Assembly (NCBI RefSeq): GCF_018873765.1
Contig: NC_057920.1
Span: forward strand, 44,318,828-44,382,827
From: Telopea speciosissima
Lineage: Eukaryota > Streptophyta > Magnoliopsida > Proteales > Proteaceae
Direction of reading: 5' to 3'
DNA: 64,000 nucleotides
Made by a program: the position numbers and the translations under genes. Each line of letters opens with the position of its first letter. The first letter of the stretch is position 1. The notes beneath the pieces are model-generated. The model saw only the letters and a program-made list of their open reading frames with translations, ran no database searches and had not been told where the DNA came from. Of the stretch, positions 46,442 through 57,182 are shown piece after piece.

Positions 46442-48061
46442 TTTCCTTGGTTGGGTTGTTAGGATAGCCCTGTAAATTCAAGAATCGATCAACTTCCTCC
46501 CTTGTCTTGTAGGTTGGATTATGAATGTTGGGTCTTCACAAGTGACATCCTCTTGCTATATATTCACCCCATGGTTTGGCAAAGGATTAGCAGTTATGTT
46601 GGGCTATTGTTCTACTTTCAACACTATTTTTCCTGTGTCGATCAGGTCTTGTATGGCATGCTTGAGGTGTATGCATCTATCAGTCTGGTGACCCTTCTAA
46701 CTATGATAATAGCAATCTAACTTTGGCTTGTATCCTGGAGGTGGATTGGCCAAATCTACATGTCTTGGTGGTACAACATCCAACATCCCTTCCCTCTTGA
46801 GCTTGAAGAAGAGGCGAGTGGGAGTCATATTACCAAAAGTGAATTGTCTAGGAGAAGCTGACTATTCTACTTGGATAACCAATGGTGTAGCGGCAAAATC
46901 TTCTTCTCGGTGTACTGACCAGTGGTGACTGCGTTCACTTCAGGACCCTTCCCTCTTCCTACTTTGTTATTCTTGTTAGGGTAAGATCTAGAGGCCTCTT
47001 TTGTTGAAGCCTGGGCTTGCCTTCCTTTGAAGAGCTTGTCATCAATCTGCTTTCCTGTAGCTAGGAGTGCTTCAAAGGTTTTGATGTGCTAACAGTAGAG
47101 GCGGTCATGGTACTCCCCATGTAAGTTCTCTAATATCATTTCCACTTATTCTGCTCCATTCGGACATTTCCACATCCTAGATGCCTTCCCGCGGAACCTC
47201 ATAATGAAATTGGAAAATCCTTCATCGGCTCCTTACCTCAAAGTTTCCAACTCACGCCGAGCAATATCTACCTCAATGTTGTACGAATACTACTTGGTGA
47301 ATTCCTTCACATCGCCGACCAGGTTTGAGTTTGAGTCTGGTCCAACTGGGTGAGCCACCTCAGAGCTGATCCAGCCAATGAGTAAAGGAAGGCTTGACCC
47401 ATTTGATTCTCTGTAAGCTCCCATGACTTGGCCACAGTAATGAAGATCTTCAGATGGGCTTTGGGGTCCCATGTCCCATCGAATTTATAAGCTTCCATTT
47501 GAAGTCTTCAGGTATTCTTCCCGTCGGGAAGAAGACCAAATCATCTTCTGGTTTTGCTAATGCTTTCCCTTGCATAGCAATCTCCAGTTTTTCAACTTTC
47601 TCCCTAATTTGTTTCTCTCTTTCAGTATCAGGGGGATTCTGTGGGTGTGTAAAGGACCATAACTTCCTCCTCCTCTATTACAACTTTGGGTTGTACCCTG
47701 GGTATCAACGTCACCCTAGGTTCTCTGAGGATTTGGCATGGTCTCCTCGAGATTGACTTTGCATTTCCCAAACCATCTGTGTAACTAGCTGCCTCGTCTC
47801 AGTCATCTCTCTTGTCATGCTGACCATTTCTTGATTCAAAACTTCTTCCAAAGAACAGGCCTCTAGCGGATTCATGTTACTCGTAAGAGGAGGTAACCTT
47901 ACTAGACTCTGCCTCGCTGGACTAGAAGATGGGCTAGGATTTCTGTTGGACGAAGGGGATGGAGATTGGTGGAGGTGGGCCCGAGTTAATTGGCAGGCCG
48001 AACGGTCCCAAGCGGGCAACAAAGGGTTCTTTCGTTGCAGAATTGTGCCTTGTAAGGGCAA
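46442..48061 (-). pseudogene. Gypsy gag
   Basis: From 48061 there is a basic Pro/Ser-rich leader, a helix with EVLNQEMVSMTREMTETRQL, then the gag domain (YKFDGTWDPKAHLKIF, SLAGSALRWLTQL, KEFTKQYSYNIEVDIARREL). At about 46640-46740 is the knuckle-like CYYHS, a stop, then KGHQTDRCIHLKHAIQDLI, typical of gypsy Gag C-termini. Stops near 47715, 47230, 47090 and 46690 break the frame. Gag would form the particle. Confidence 0.83.
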
Positions 48062-49322
48062 AAGATTGCTTTAAGATTTTGAGTGACAAATAAATTAGCA
48101 TTTTTTTTAATTTTTTTTTTATCTTTTTTATCTTTTTTTATATTTCTTTATGTATGTATATATACATATCTATGTTCTAGTTTACAAAGAAAATATACAA
48201 ACATATATATATAAACAGTGGTTGGGAAGCGTGATGATCCATTTCTGATCTCTTCGCTCCACCTTCCTCAGGTAATTAGTGGTGGGATCTTCATCAGACT
48301 CTAAAATGACCTGGGAACGCCTCTCATGGCCTTGAAGGTCGATACAATCTCACCAGAAATCCTTCCTTAGTCGATGGCTCCCAGTGATTCAATTAGGATC
48401 GTCACAAGGAGGCTTCTCAAGGATCTCCTTACATTCTATCCTTAGTTAATGTAGAGTACCTTCCATTTTGGGATAACCAGAGCTCCATCATTGACATAAT
48501 GTCCTGGGCGGTATATCATTTTTTGAGGGACTATCGAGGCTACAATTTTTTTGATACACCATCCCAGACGATTGTGTCACTTTCTCGAGGGACTATCGAG
48601 GGACATCCGAGGGATAAATGGAGGTCTTTTCGATGATGGGTAAACTACATTAAGGAGGATATACTGCAAAGAACCTCGTTTTCGGCCCCGAAGGGTTGCT
48701 ACATTAGTTTGTGGCATATCCTAATCGTATATGGTATAATTTCCTACATGATGCATGCAATAGGTAGGCTGAGAAGATAGAAAAAGGCTACCCTTGATAG
48801 AACCGATATACCTATCGCTCATGGTCGCATATCATCGGTATGTGGTGCTTTTAATATACCTAGAGAGTAGGTCACACGGTCTCAGAGTAATCAAACTAGT
48901 GCCCTTTTTTTGAGAGCGAAGTACCCCACGGCACACTAGTGAATACCCTTGTCGGTGATTCTAAACTCGTACACTAAATTTAAAGGGTTGTGGCTTTGCC
49001 GCCAATTACCCATATCTACATATGGGGTCCAACGACTAACCACGAGGTTGCGTGTTTACATGCAGTGTTGTGTGTGCATAATAGTGGTGGTGGAAACGGT
49101 TATCATCCGATCTCAAAGTACTTAGTATGATGTGCCCCACCTCCCCGGGGGTAGAGGCACAACAGGGAGTACCCTCATCATTTGATTTCACTTCGAACAC
49201 AATGCATGATGCAGTTAGTACACAAAGGGGTTAGCCAAACAAGTTATCAATCAATAATGCAGAGGGAAGAATATTCTCGTGTTCAACAGTAGCATTTAGT
49301 ATTGAAAGCTTAACCATCATAT
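48062..49322. other. Gypsy untranslated leader
   Basis: A 1.26 kb stretch between the primer-binding site and gag without coding signal. It starts with T-rich sequence at 48080-48220 and contains GAGGGACTATCGAGG three times between 48519 and 48610. Long leaders are usual in Tat elements. Confidence 0.6.
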
Positions 49323-49342
49323 CCCTAGTGAAGTTGCCACTG
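49323..49342 (-). promoter_or_regulatory. Gypsy primer-binding site
   Basis: On the - strand directly after the 5' LTR the sequence is GTGGCAACTTCACTAGGGAT, similar in layout to the TGGCGACTCCACTGGGGA-type sites of plant gypsy elements. The matching tRNA is not assigned. Confidence 0.6.
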
Positions 49343-50926
49343 TGGATCTGATCCTTTTTTGGGAAACCGCGTGTGCGTTCCAAAATGGTTGCGCATTCTT
49401 GGCTCCTGACGGGGGTTTGGGGTTATGCTCCTTGGTTGGATAGAGAGAAGGAATGCATCTTCTCAAAGTTCATGATTTATCAGGGGATGGGGGTCATACA
49501 ATTAAATGAAATAGAGTCACCACCTAGGATTAGGGCCTAGGACCCATTGGTGTAACCCATTGAAGGGCTACAGGACTTCGTTTGGTTTGGTCAGAGATTC
49601 AAGGTACGTAGTCAGGTTACGAGAGTGGGAAGGTGTTAGGCACCCACCTCGCCTGGATAAACCAGTCTTTCTACTAGATGCTGGCTTTCGAATATTCTTC
49701 CTTCATAAATGTTCTATTTCCACATGTATAGCTAAAATGATGCACAAACCGCCTAATTAATTAACTACTGTATACTATACGGGCATAATGTAAAAGTCTA
49801 CATCATTATAAAATTAAAGTGCGATGAATGGATTAAATACCTGTATGCTTTAAACCAATGCCAATTATTCGGGATGAATCACATCCCCCAGCTCAGGTGG
49901 AGGCAAAAGACTGGCTTTGTCCTTCATCGGACAGAGTAACAGCGTCAGAAAGTAATTGCCTAGATATCAAGCAGAATAACGATGTCGAAAAATATTTGAA
50001 GAGTAATCACCAGGATGTCGGGCATGGTAACGGCGTACGGGTGTCGGGTGCTAAGACCTCGGACAGAATAACTGCGTCAGAAAGCTTCAAAAGCTAGGCT
50101 TCTTGGATATCAGGCAGAGTAATGGCATACGGGTGTTGGGTACTATGACCTTGGATAAAATAACGCCGTTGGAAAGCTTCAGAAACTAAAGATTAGGGCA
50201 TTGGCCAAGGTGACTAGGCCATGGGAGGCTTCGGGGTCTTGGGCGAAAACAGGTTAGGAAAGGCAGATCCGGGGGACCCGGACTTCGGATAAAGGGATGA
50301 GACTTGAAAACTCGAAATCGGACTAGGGAAGGGCCCCGAAACTGAAAAAAAAGGAAAAACAAAATTGAAAAATGGAGCTCTGGGGGTCCCCCCCCCCTCC
50401 CTTAACTTAGAACTTGTTAAAATGAGGGGTGAGGGTATTTATAGGCAAAATTTCCATCTGGCGGAGCTGCGGCAAAACCTGCGACGTCCTCGGACCAACA
50501 AAATTTCACTTTCGGTCCCCTGCTGTGCGGCGGCATCAAGGGGCCAAGGGTTTGCTGGGTGCGGCACTGCCATGCGGCGCCATGGCCAGGTGTGACGCTG
50601 CCACGTGGTGCCACGCTTGGGTGCGGCGTTGTGGGGCGGCACTGCCACGCGGTGCCGTGGCTAGGCGCGGCGCTGCCCCTCGACGCCGCAATAGGGTGCG
50701 GTGCTACCCTGCAATGTTGTGGTCGAGCGTGGTGCCGCCGGGTCATGGCTTCAGGCGAGGGCATTGTGTGGGGTCATTTCGGAGATGTGGGGGACCGCAG
50801 GTGGAAACGAGGTGGAACAGGGGGTGTCCGAGTCACTCCAAAGGAAAGAGTTTTTAAAGGGCATTGCCAGTCTTTCGTGTCCGGTTGTCATCATCGCTGG
50901 GGGTGTGGCAAAATATAGTGTTTACA
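49343..50926 (-). repeat. Gypsy 5' LTR (right copy)
   Basis: The partner of 4287-5792, 1584 bp, beginning TGTAAACACTATATT and ending in CA on the - strand. It holds the same GC-rich minirepeats (50460-50720) and a TATA box on the - strand at 50436-50443. Long frames through the GC-rich part are not genes. Confidence 0.88.
50436..50443 (-). promoter_or_regulatory. TATA box of the gypsy LTR promoter (5' LTR)
   Basis: TATAAATA on the - strand, flanked upstream by GC-rich minirepeats and downstream by CCTCATTTTAAC. This would drive the gypsy transcript leftward. Confidence 0.6.
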
Positions 50927-50931
50927 GGTGC

Positions 50932-51980
50932 CTACTCTGAGCTGCATCTCAACAAAGCTAAGTCCTCTATTATTTTAGGGGGCCTTACTCAAATTAGCAG
51001 ACTACAACTTTTGGAATTGACGGGGTTTACAGAAACTAAGTTACCTATCAGGTACCTTAGTGTTCCTCTTAATTTAGGAAGATTATCTATGATGGAGTGC
51101 AATCCGATTCTGGACATGGTGAAATGAAGGTTGAAAGGCTAGAAAGCTAGATTTTTGTCATATGCAGGAAGGTTGCAACTCCTCTCTTCGGTTCTTCAAG
51201 GAAGGTATATATATTGGTCAGGAATTTTTTGGCTTCTAGGTGACCTTGTCTCCAAGCTTGAGTCTATATTTACAAATTTCTTATAGTCTAGTCCTTCTCT
51301 TAAAAGAAAGATGCATTTTATTGCTTGGGATGCTATTTGTAAATCAAAAATTGAGGGTGGTCTTTGAATCAATCTCATCAAAGAGACGAATGCAGCTGGT
51401 ATTATGAAGCCGATTTGGTGGATTGTTTCCAAGAAAGATAGTTTGTGGGTCAATTAGGTCTATAATAGGTACTTGAAGCGGGAGCCTATTTGGATGGTGA
51501 AGAATGTCCAAAATTGCTCCTGGGTTTGGAGAAAGATTTTGAAGTATAGAGATAAGGTTGAGCCTCATGTTCGTACTCTTATTGGTGATGGGAGATCTAC
51601 TAGCATTTGGCTGGACAAATGGCATCCCTTGGGTATTTTGATCAATCGGTTTGGCAACAAGATCTGCTATGATGCTAGAGCTTATCATATTGGTTCCCGA
51701 ACTGCATTGGTTGAAGAGATCATTAGGGATGGAGAGTGGCTCCCTGGACCATCTACCTCTTTTGACCTTATTGATACTTGGAGGGAGCTTCCAAGTGTAG
51801 AGAGACTACTGCCTGGAGACAAGGATCTTATTGCTTGGATTGGGAATTCTTTGGGTATCTTCACCGCCAAATCTGCTTGGGATCTAGTTCGTGTTCAGGC
51901 TGCAAAATTGGAGTGGAGCGAGGGTATTTGGTTTGAGGGTAACATTCCACGATAGTCTTTTACTACATGGAGATGTCTAA
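50932..51980 (+). pseudogene. LINE reverse transcriptase C-terminal region, piece 2 of 3
   Basis: The LINE resumes in the frame left at 4286. SELHLNKAKSSIILGG and LPIRYLSVPLNLGRLS form the RT thumb region. MHFIAWDAICKSKIEGG, CSWVWRKILKYRD and GDGRSTSIWLDKWHP are typical of plant L1 ORF2 downstream of RT, and GNSLGIFTAKSAWDLV starts the zinc-binding zf-RVT region. Stops near 51127, 51142, 51288, 51368 and 51457 break it. It is cut at 51980 by the Harbinger element. Confidence 0.9.
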
Positions 51981-52018
51981 GGACGTGTTTGGTTGGAGGT
52001 GTCGTAGGAGCCGGATTC
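51981..52018 (+). repeat. Harbinger left terminal inverted repeat
   Basis: Pairs with 59904-59941, with about five mismatches over 38 bp, and abuts the TAA duplication. Confidence 0.92.
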
Positions 52019-52079
52019 TTAAATTGGATCGGATTCTTAAGAATCTGGTTCATGTGGATTTGGATCCTGATAAAAACCA

Positions 52080-52260
52080 GTTTGGTTACCCAAAATCTGT
52101 CAGGTGGAATCCAGTTGAAAAACTATTTGGTTGCTCTGGTTCTGTCAAGTGGAATCCAGCTGAATCCATATATAAGATTGTTTGGTTACCCTGAGTCTGA
52201 CAGTTGGATTCTTCCTGAATCCATATTCAAAATTGTTTGGTTACCCATGAATCCATTAGT
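52080..52260 (+). repeat. Harbinger subterminal repeats
   Basis: The block TTTGGTTACCC or TTTGGTTGCTC, followed by a TCTG or GTCTGACAG-like stretch and TGGAATCC/TGGATTC, occurs at about 52080, 52127, 52180 and 52237 with roughly 50-57 bp spacing. Subterminal repeats of this kind are candidate binding sites for the element's Myb-like protein; that link is inferred. Confidence 0.6.
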
Positions 52261-52594
52261 TGGATTCTACTTGAAATAACTTTTAATTTTAAAATTTTTT
52301 TTTTATATACAACATATGCATAAATTTAATGATAATTTATTAAAAAAAAAAGATAAAAATATTGTAAGTGGTGACATGACACTTCAATATGTGATCTTTC
52401 CCAATTTTTTTTGTATCCATACTAATATAAAAATCTGTAGTAAGTGGTGATATGGTATTTCAAGTCCACAAAACGCATGGTGATATGGTATTTCAAGTCC
52501 ACAAAACGCATGGATAATAAGTCACAGCCAAATATGGAATACATTGTATTGAATTGAAGTACATACATATGAGAGTTCATCTTCTCAAAATACA

Positions 52595-53183
52595 TCACTT
52601 GTTAAGATCTAATATTTTTACGGCATCAAGTATCTCCTCCAACGTCTTTGTATGCTGCTCACATAATCTTGTTTGTTGTTTTGAATCTTTAATTTTACTA
52701 GTAAGGATTCTCTCCAGATTTTCTTTGGATTGACTTGAAGTCGGTAGGATGGTTGGTTCATGTTTGTCAGTATTCCTCGCTTGGTTGTCTGAGGAGGATG
52801 TTTGTCCATCATTTATAAATTTAAAGAATCCACAACCAGTATATTTCCCCTGCTAGAAAATGAAAACAAAAAATTTTATGAAAAATGAGTAAGAATGAAT
52901 TATTACAATGACAATAATATTAAAGAGGAAAATTGTATGATAGTCATACTGCAGTGGAATTGGGGCAACACCAAAAATCTCGCCCTATGTCTAATCCTCT
53001 TGTGCATCTACGGACCTTGCACTGACCTTTTCCACAGTCACACATTCTCAAGTGATCCACCCACATAAAAAAAGACATGTGAACAAGACATTTGAAGAAT
53101 TTTCTTCCCGGATTATTCGTCGTAGTTGATGTAAATACGTTACATCTACTTTGACAAATTTCGCATCTACCAATAATATCCAT
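52595..53183 (-). CDS. GRF-type zinc-finger protein, two fingers, in Harbinger
   Basis: Exon A (53183-52950) starts MDIIGRCEICQSRC, preceded by a splice-acceptor-like CCCAG. It gives finger 1 (CEICQSRCNVF, NNPGRKFFKC, SFFMWVDH) and the start of finger 2 (MCDCGKGQCKVRR, IGRDFWCC). An intron (about 52949-52853, GTATGA...CTAG) joins exon B (to 52595), which completes finger 2 (TGCGFFKFIND) and adds a Lys/Glu/Gln-rich coiled-coil-like tail. Both fingers have the GRF layout of Cys pairs around an NPGRxFxxC-like core. No stop interrupts the 164-codon frame, but an upstream exon may be missing. GRF fingers are generally nucleic-acid binding. PIF/Harbinger elements normally carry only transposase and Myb-like genes, so this third gene is unusual. 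Confidence 0.7.
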
Positions 53184-53702
53184 CTGGGTACATTGAAAAT
53201 TGAAGAACATAAGTAAATAACAAATGATCCAATGACTGATTATAGGGTAAGAACCAAAAAATCAGAATCTGAGATCACATCTAAAATTTGAGGAGATTTT
53301 TCAAAGCCCCAGATAATAAAGGTCGAAGGACCTTCTTTGGAAGGGCAATAATGCGTCAATATATTAAGAAAATAATAAAAATTATCACCTCCATGTCAAG
53401 CATAAAACAATGACAGAAACAGAAATGAAATCAACACATTGAGCTGTTCATAAAATGAAACAAACAGTACCATTTGATAAAATTGTTCCAAGATACCATT
53501 CTAAAGACAACCACCACAGAAATATAAACTCTAAGTCATAAGTTCATAAACACAAAATCACAAAACATCCATGTCAACTGCTTAATATCTCAGAAACAGA
53601 AAGTCATAAGTTCATAACCAAGTCTTCCACCCAAAGCATCAAATAAAATTGCCCTTCTACTCCATCATTTGAAGATAATAGTCAATCATTTCAGGCCTCT
53701 CT
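53184..53702. other. Harbinger spacer between GRF and Myb-like genes
   Basis: AT-rich and without motifs. It may contain a 5' exon or leader of the GRF gene, which I cannot define. Confidence 0.45.
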
Positions 53703-54611
53703 TCAGAAGGAGTAGTCAAGAATAGAGTAGCCTTTATCCTTCTTCTCCATCAAATACTCTTTGATAACCATTTTCTTGTGAAAGTCAATCCCTGGAATGG
53801 CACCAATTGCTTCATGTAACTTAGTTGCAAAATCAGTCTCCTTGGTTAATATGGCAGACATTGCCTTGGCTATCATTTTTAATGGACTGGCAACCTTATC
53901 AACACCTGCTTTCTTTTTCTTTGATTGGGCTTGATTTTTGCTAGATGTAGAAGCCCTTTTCTTTGAACGGTTTGTACTCTGATTGAGAGTAGTACCTTCT
54001 CCTTCAAGATCCATGTCTTCACTCTCAAGGTTGATATTATCAAATGCCCTTTCATTGGCAGACAAATCAATGTCTTCATCATGGGCTCCATCAGCAGGGT
54101 GTGAGGCTGCTGCCCCTATGGCTATTTCATTGCCTAGCCAAATAGCAACTTCAACATGAATTGGTAGAACGTTATGATCTTTCCAATATCGTTGCTCCTT
54201 CTTCTGCCAAACATTCAAATACATTATTATTCTAGCTTACCATATACATAAATTTATAAACATTGAAATGATCACCAATATTACCTTGAATTCATTCCAA
54301 ACATGTTGGCCTGCATCAAACCTATTTTCTTGAGCATTCCAACCCATGCCACTATTTTTCTGCATATCACTAAGCGCTTTGAATCTTGCCTTCCAAATCT
54401 TGAAATGGTTTCGACATTGTTCCCAGTCGTATGTCATCCCATACTTCTCATTCAACCTTTTAGATATGTCAAGCCATACCTCCTTCCTTAACCCATTGTC
54501 GCCACTCTTTCCAGTTTTATGTTGTGTGACACATAATTCCAACATATGATGAGATACTTCAACTGGCCAACTTTCTTGTGATCTAGACTGGGTTTTCTCT
54601 TGTGTGGCCAT
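53703..54611 (-). CDS. Harbinger Myb/SANT-like DNA-binding protein
   Basis: Exon 1 (54611-54285, 109 codons) has the Myb/SANT-like DNA-binding domain: ESWPVEVSHHMLELCVTQ, KEVWLDISKRLNEKYG, WEQCRNHFKIWKARF, then GWNAQENRFDAGQHVW. An 81-bp intron (54284-54204, GTAATA...GGCAG) leads in the same phase to exon 2 (54203-53703, 167 codons). Exon 2 has an Asp/Glu-rich middle, a basic stretch (RSKKRASTSSKNQAQSKKKK) and a C-terminal helical part ending KKDKGYSILDYSF. The total is about 275 residues with no stop. In PIF/Harbinger elements this protein binds the ends and brings the transposase to the nucleus. Its frame looks intact here. Confidence 0.88.
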
Positions 54612-54905
54612 TGTTTATGCCCAGTGTGACTAGTAATAAAAATAATATACAAAAATTATTGAAATATCTTCATACACAAAATCAATAATTGCATGATAAT
54701 TTGTATTAATACAGTCATTTATCATTAAAATCAAATCATCTATTCAACATTGAGATCATGAAACATAATAAACCTAAAACTTAACACAACATGACATAAG
54801 TCCATAAACCAAATATAAAGGAAACATGTCAAAATTTTAAACACCAATTCAACACAAAAATCAAGATTTAAATTTATAATCCAATACATTAAACTATCAA
54901 TTACA

Positions 54906-55037
54906 TTAACCATCAGCAGAAGTAGAAGTTTCTTCATCATCCATATCGCCTGTCATCCAGTCAGCCCACATGTTGTCAGCTATTTCTTCTCTGAGTTGAT
55001 CAACATTAAGGACTTCACCACTGTAATCATCCTCAAC

Positions 55038-55068
<31 letters not shown>

Positions 55069-56165
55069 ATTTGTTGGTTTGGTTGAACACTAGAACTAGG
55101 CCCTGCAGCTCTCTCATCTGCATCTAACCACTCATCTTCTTCTTCAATACTGTGCTGTGTAAGGATATGGTTATGAAGTAGAACACATGCTTGAACAATT
55201 TTTACTTGAGTCCTAAATGGGTATTCCAGTTGAGCCTTCAATATCTTGAACCTTAACTTCAAATTAGAGAATGCCCGTTCAATAACGCTTCGTAGCTTAG
55301 AATGACGCAGATTAAACAATTCCTGTTTATTTGTTGGTGACAAGTTTGAATTCTTCCACTCCTTTAAATGGTACCTAACATTACGGTACGGTCTCAAGAA
55401 TCCAGTTCTGTTGGCAAACCCAGCATCAACTAGATAAAATTTACCTGTAGGTACCACTAACTTGCTGTCACCCTGTCTATGACTGGCATCCTCTAATATT
55501 CTAGAATCTGATGCAGATCCTTCCCAACCAGATAGTATGTATATAAATCTTCTACCATGATTGCATGCAGCTAAAATATTTTGAGATATAAGTCCTTTCC
55601 TATCATGAAACTTGCAATGATCAACAACTGGAACCCAAGCTGGTACTTGTGACCCATCTATGGCTCCAATGCAATCCTTGAAGTAGGGGTAGTAGCTTCT
55701 TGGATTATTCAATATTTTTTCATGGGTTGTGGTACTTGGAGGGGTCAGTAACACTGGGTATAGTTTAAGAATTGCATGTAATACTTTGTTTAAATACCGA
55801 CTTACTGTCTCACCAGAGTGTCCAAAATGCAGCTTCATAACTCGATTCTTAACATTGTGGGCAATTGTAAATAAAAACATGACCACTTATTCTTCCACTC
55901 GAACTGAGTTCGTGTGATACAGAAGGCCACAATCTTGTAGCCTTTGACATAAGGTAAAAAAAGACCTTCTACTCATTCTTATTATATCTCTACAAGTCCT
56001 GTCGGAAGCACCAATTATTCTCTCTGTCTCAATCCATCCACGATTACCCTCACGTCGATAAGGTTGTTTTTTGAGGAACAGTTTGTGATACTTTTCTACT
56101 GCTATAACAACAGCGGTAAGTACCCAAAACAATATCATCTCTTCATCATCGGGGTCAATATCCAT
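54906..56165 (-). pseudogene. PIF/Harbinger DDE transposase, one nonsense codon
   Basis: The start is ATG 56165, right after a splice-acceptor-like TACTAG. The N-terminal helical part has RIIGASDRTCRDIIRMSRRS. The DDE domain follows: DCIGAIDGSQVPAWVP (first Asp near residue 170), FYLVDAGFANR (second Asp near 247), SVIERAFSNLKLRFKIL (Glu near 296). The C-terminus has ACVLLHNHI, an Asp run and an acidic tail. Total length of about 419 residues is normal for the family. The only defect seen is TAA at 55887-55889 (after RVEE), one base from CAA. The enzyme would cut and paste at TWA targets with the Myb partner, which lies just downstream on the same strand. Confidence 0.9.
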
Positions 56166-57060
56166 CTAGTACAAAAACAAAAAGTACAAAATATGATGAC
56201 ATCAATTACGACATATGTTAACCATATGAAGTACTAAAGCAAAATTTTCATATACAATCTTTACACAACAACTTTATATACACAGTTCAAGCCATGATTC
56301 AAACATTCAATAAAACAACAGGCTTTTCACCCAAGCAATTCCCCTGAAGCTCTAGCTTTCTAATCCCTGTTTTGTCCCCTTATTTTTATAATCCCCTCTT
56401 TGTAAACTTCAGTCCTTCTCTCTCAGATATCTCTTTGATCTCCTGCAGTCAATAATTTACCTATCTCCTTATACACCACTCACTAAATATAGATTGGCAA
56501 AGATATTTCTTTCACAATCTCATTGGATTCCTTCTTCACCTCCTTCGAGATGTGTGCAAAGGCAGCTGCCCCTTCTTTACCTCCTTTGAGATGTGTGCAA
56601 GGGCCGCTGCCTAAGTATACAAACTGGTGTTTTAAAAACACCATAGTTGGACTTGCTCAACCAATGAATGACTCAACTAAGGTAACAGTAATTGGTTACA
56701 ATCTTCCTATCATTTGTGGAATTATTAATCACAAGAACCCAAAGTGCAACATTTCAGATGAGTGAATACCAAAATTGTGAAGAGTTCTGGCAATGATATT
56801 GCTTCCTTTATAACTTAGTCCAAAATAGTTAAAGATCACGAAATGTGAGCAACACTGCTCAAGATTATAATCTCAAACTGAACTACATAGTTGCCATGGC
56901 TACTAGGTGAGGCCAAGGAGCCCTAGGGGAGCACCATATTCCAGGAAGATTTGCCTAATTACAGGGTATGCTTCCATATTCAACCAGCCTTGTTTCCATG
57001 GCATTGCCTACATGATGCCTTGACAAGTGACAACTTCAACCGAAAGAAACAAGTTACGTA

Positions 57061-57182
57061 GTTGGATCACTAGCTGAATACAAGAAGAAGCTTGAAGGAG
57101 GCCAAATTGCAACTTATACTTGTTGGATCACTAGCTGAATACAAGAAGAAGCTTGAAGGAGGCCAAATTGCAACTTATACTT
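57061..57182. repeat. 61-bp perfect tandem duplication
   Basis: The units 57061-57121 and 57122-57182 are identical by eye, suggesting a recent duplication. Confidence 0.92.

Larger units (their letters stand above)
4287..50926 (-). mobile_element. Very large Ty3/gypsy LTR retrotransposon, Tat (Ogre-like) lineage
   Basis: LTRs at both ends begin and end TG/CA, with a 5-bp flank GTTGC (4282-4286) and GGTGC (50927-50931), one mismatch. Joining the flanks restores a continuous LINE reading frame. Genes read on the - strand: gag, protease, RT, RNase H, a second RNase H-like domain, integrase. Two RNase H domains and extra ORFs beyond integrase are hallmarks of the Tat lineage. After subtracting the nested copia (8640-28460) and hAT (33251-40079) with their TSDs, about 20 kb remains, in the size range known for Ogre-type elements. 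All its own genes carry stops or frameshifts, so it is non-autonomous now. Confidence 0.9.

Noticed and set aside
50417..50940. Several overlapping open frames in the GC-rich LTR part
   Set aside because: Low stop density from GC-rich minirepeats; same region in the other LTR is not conserved as protein.
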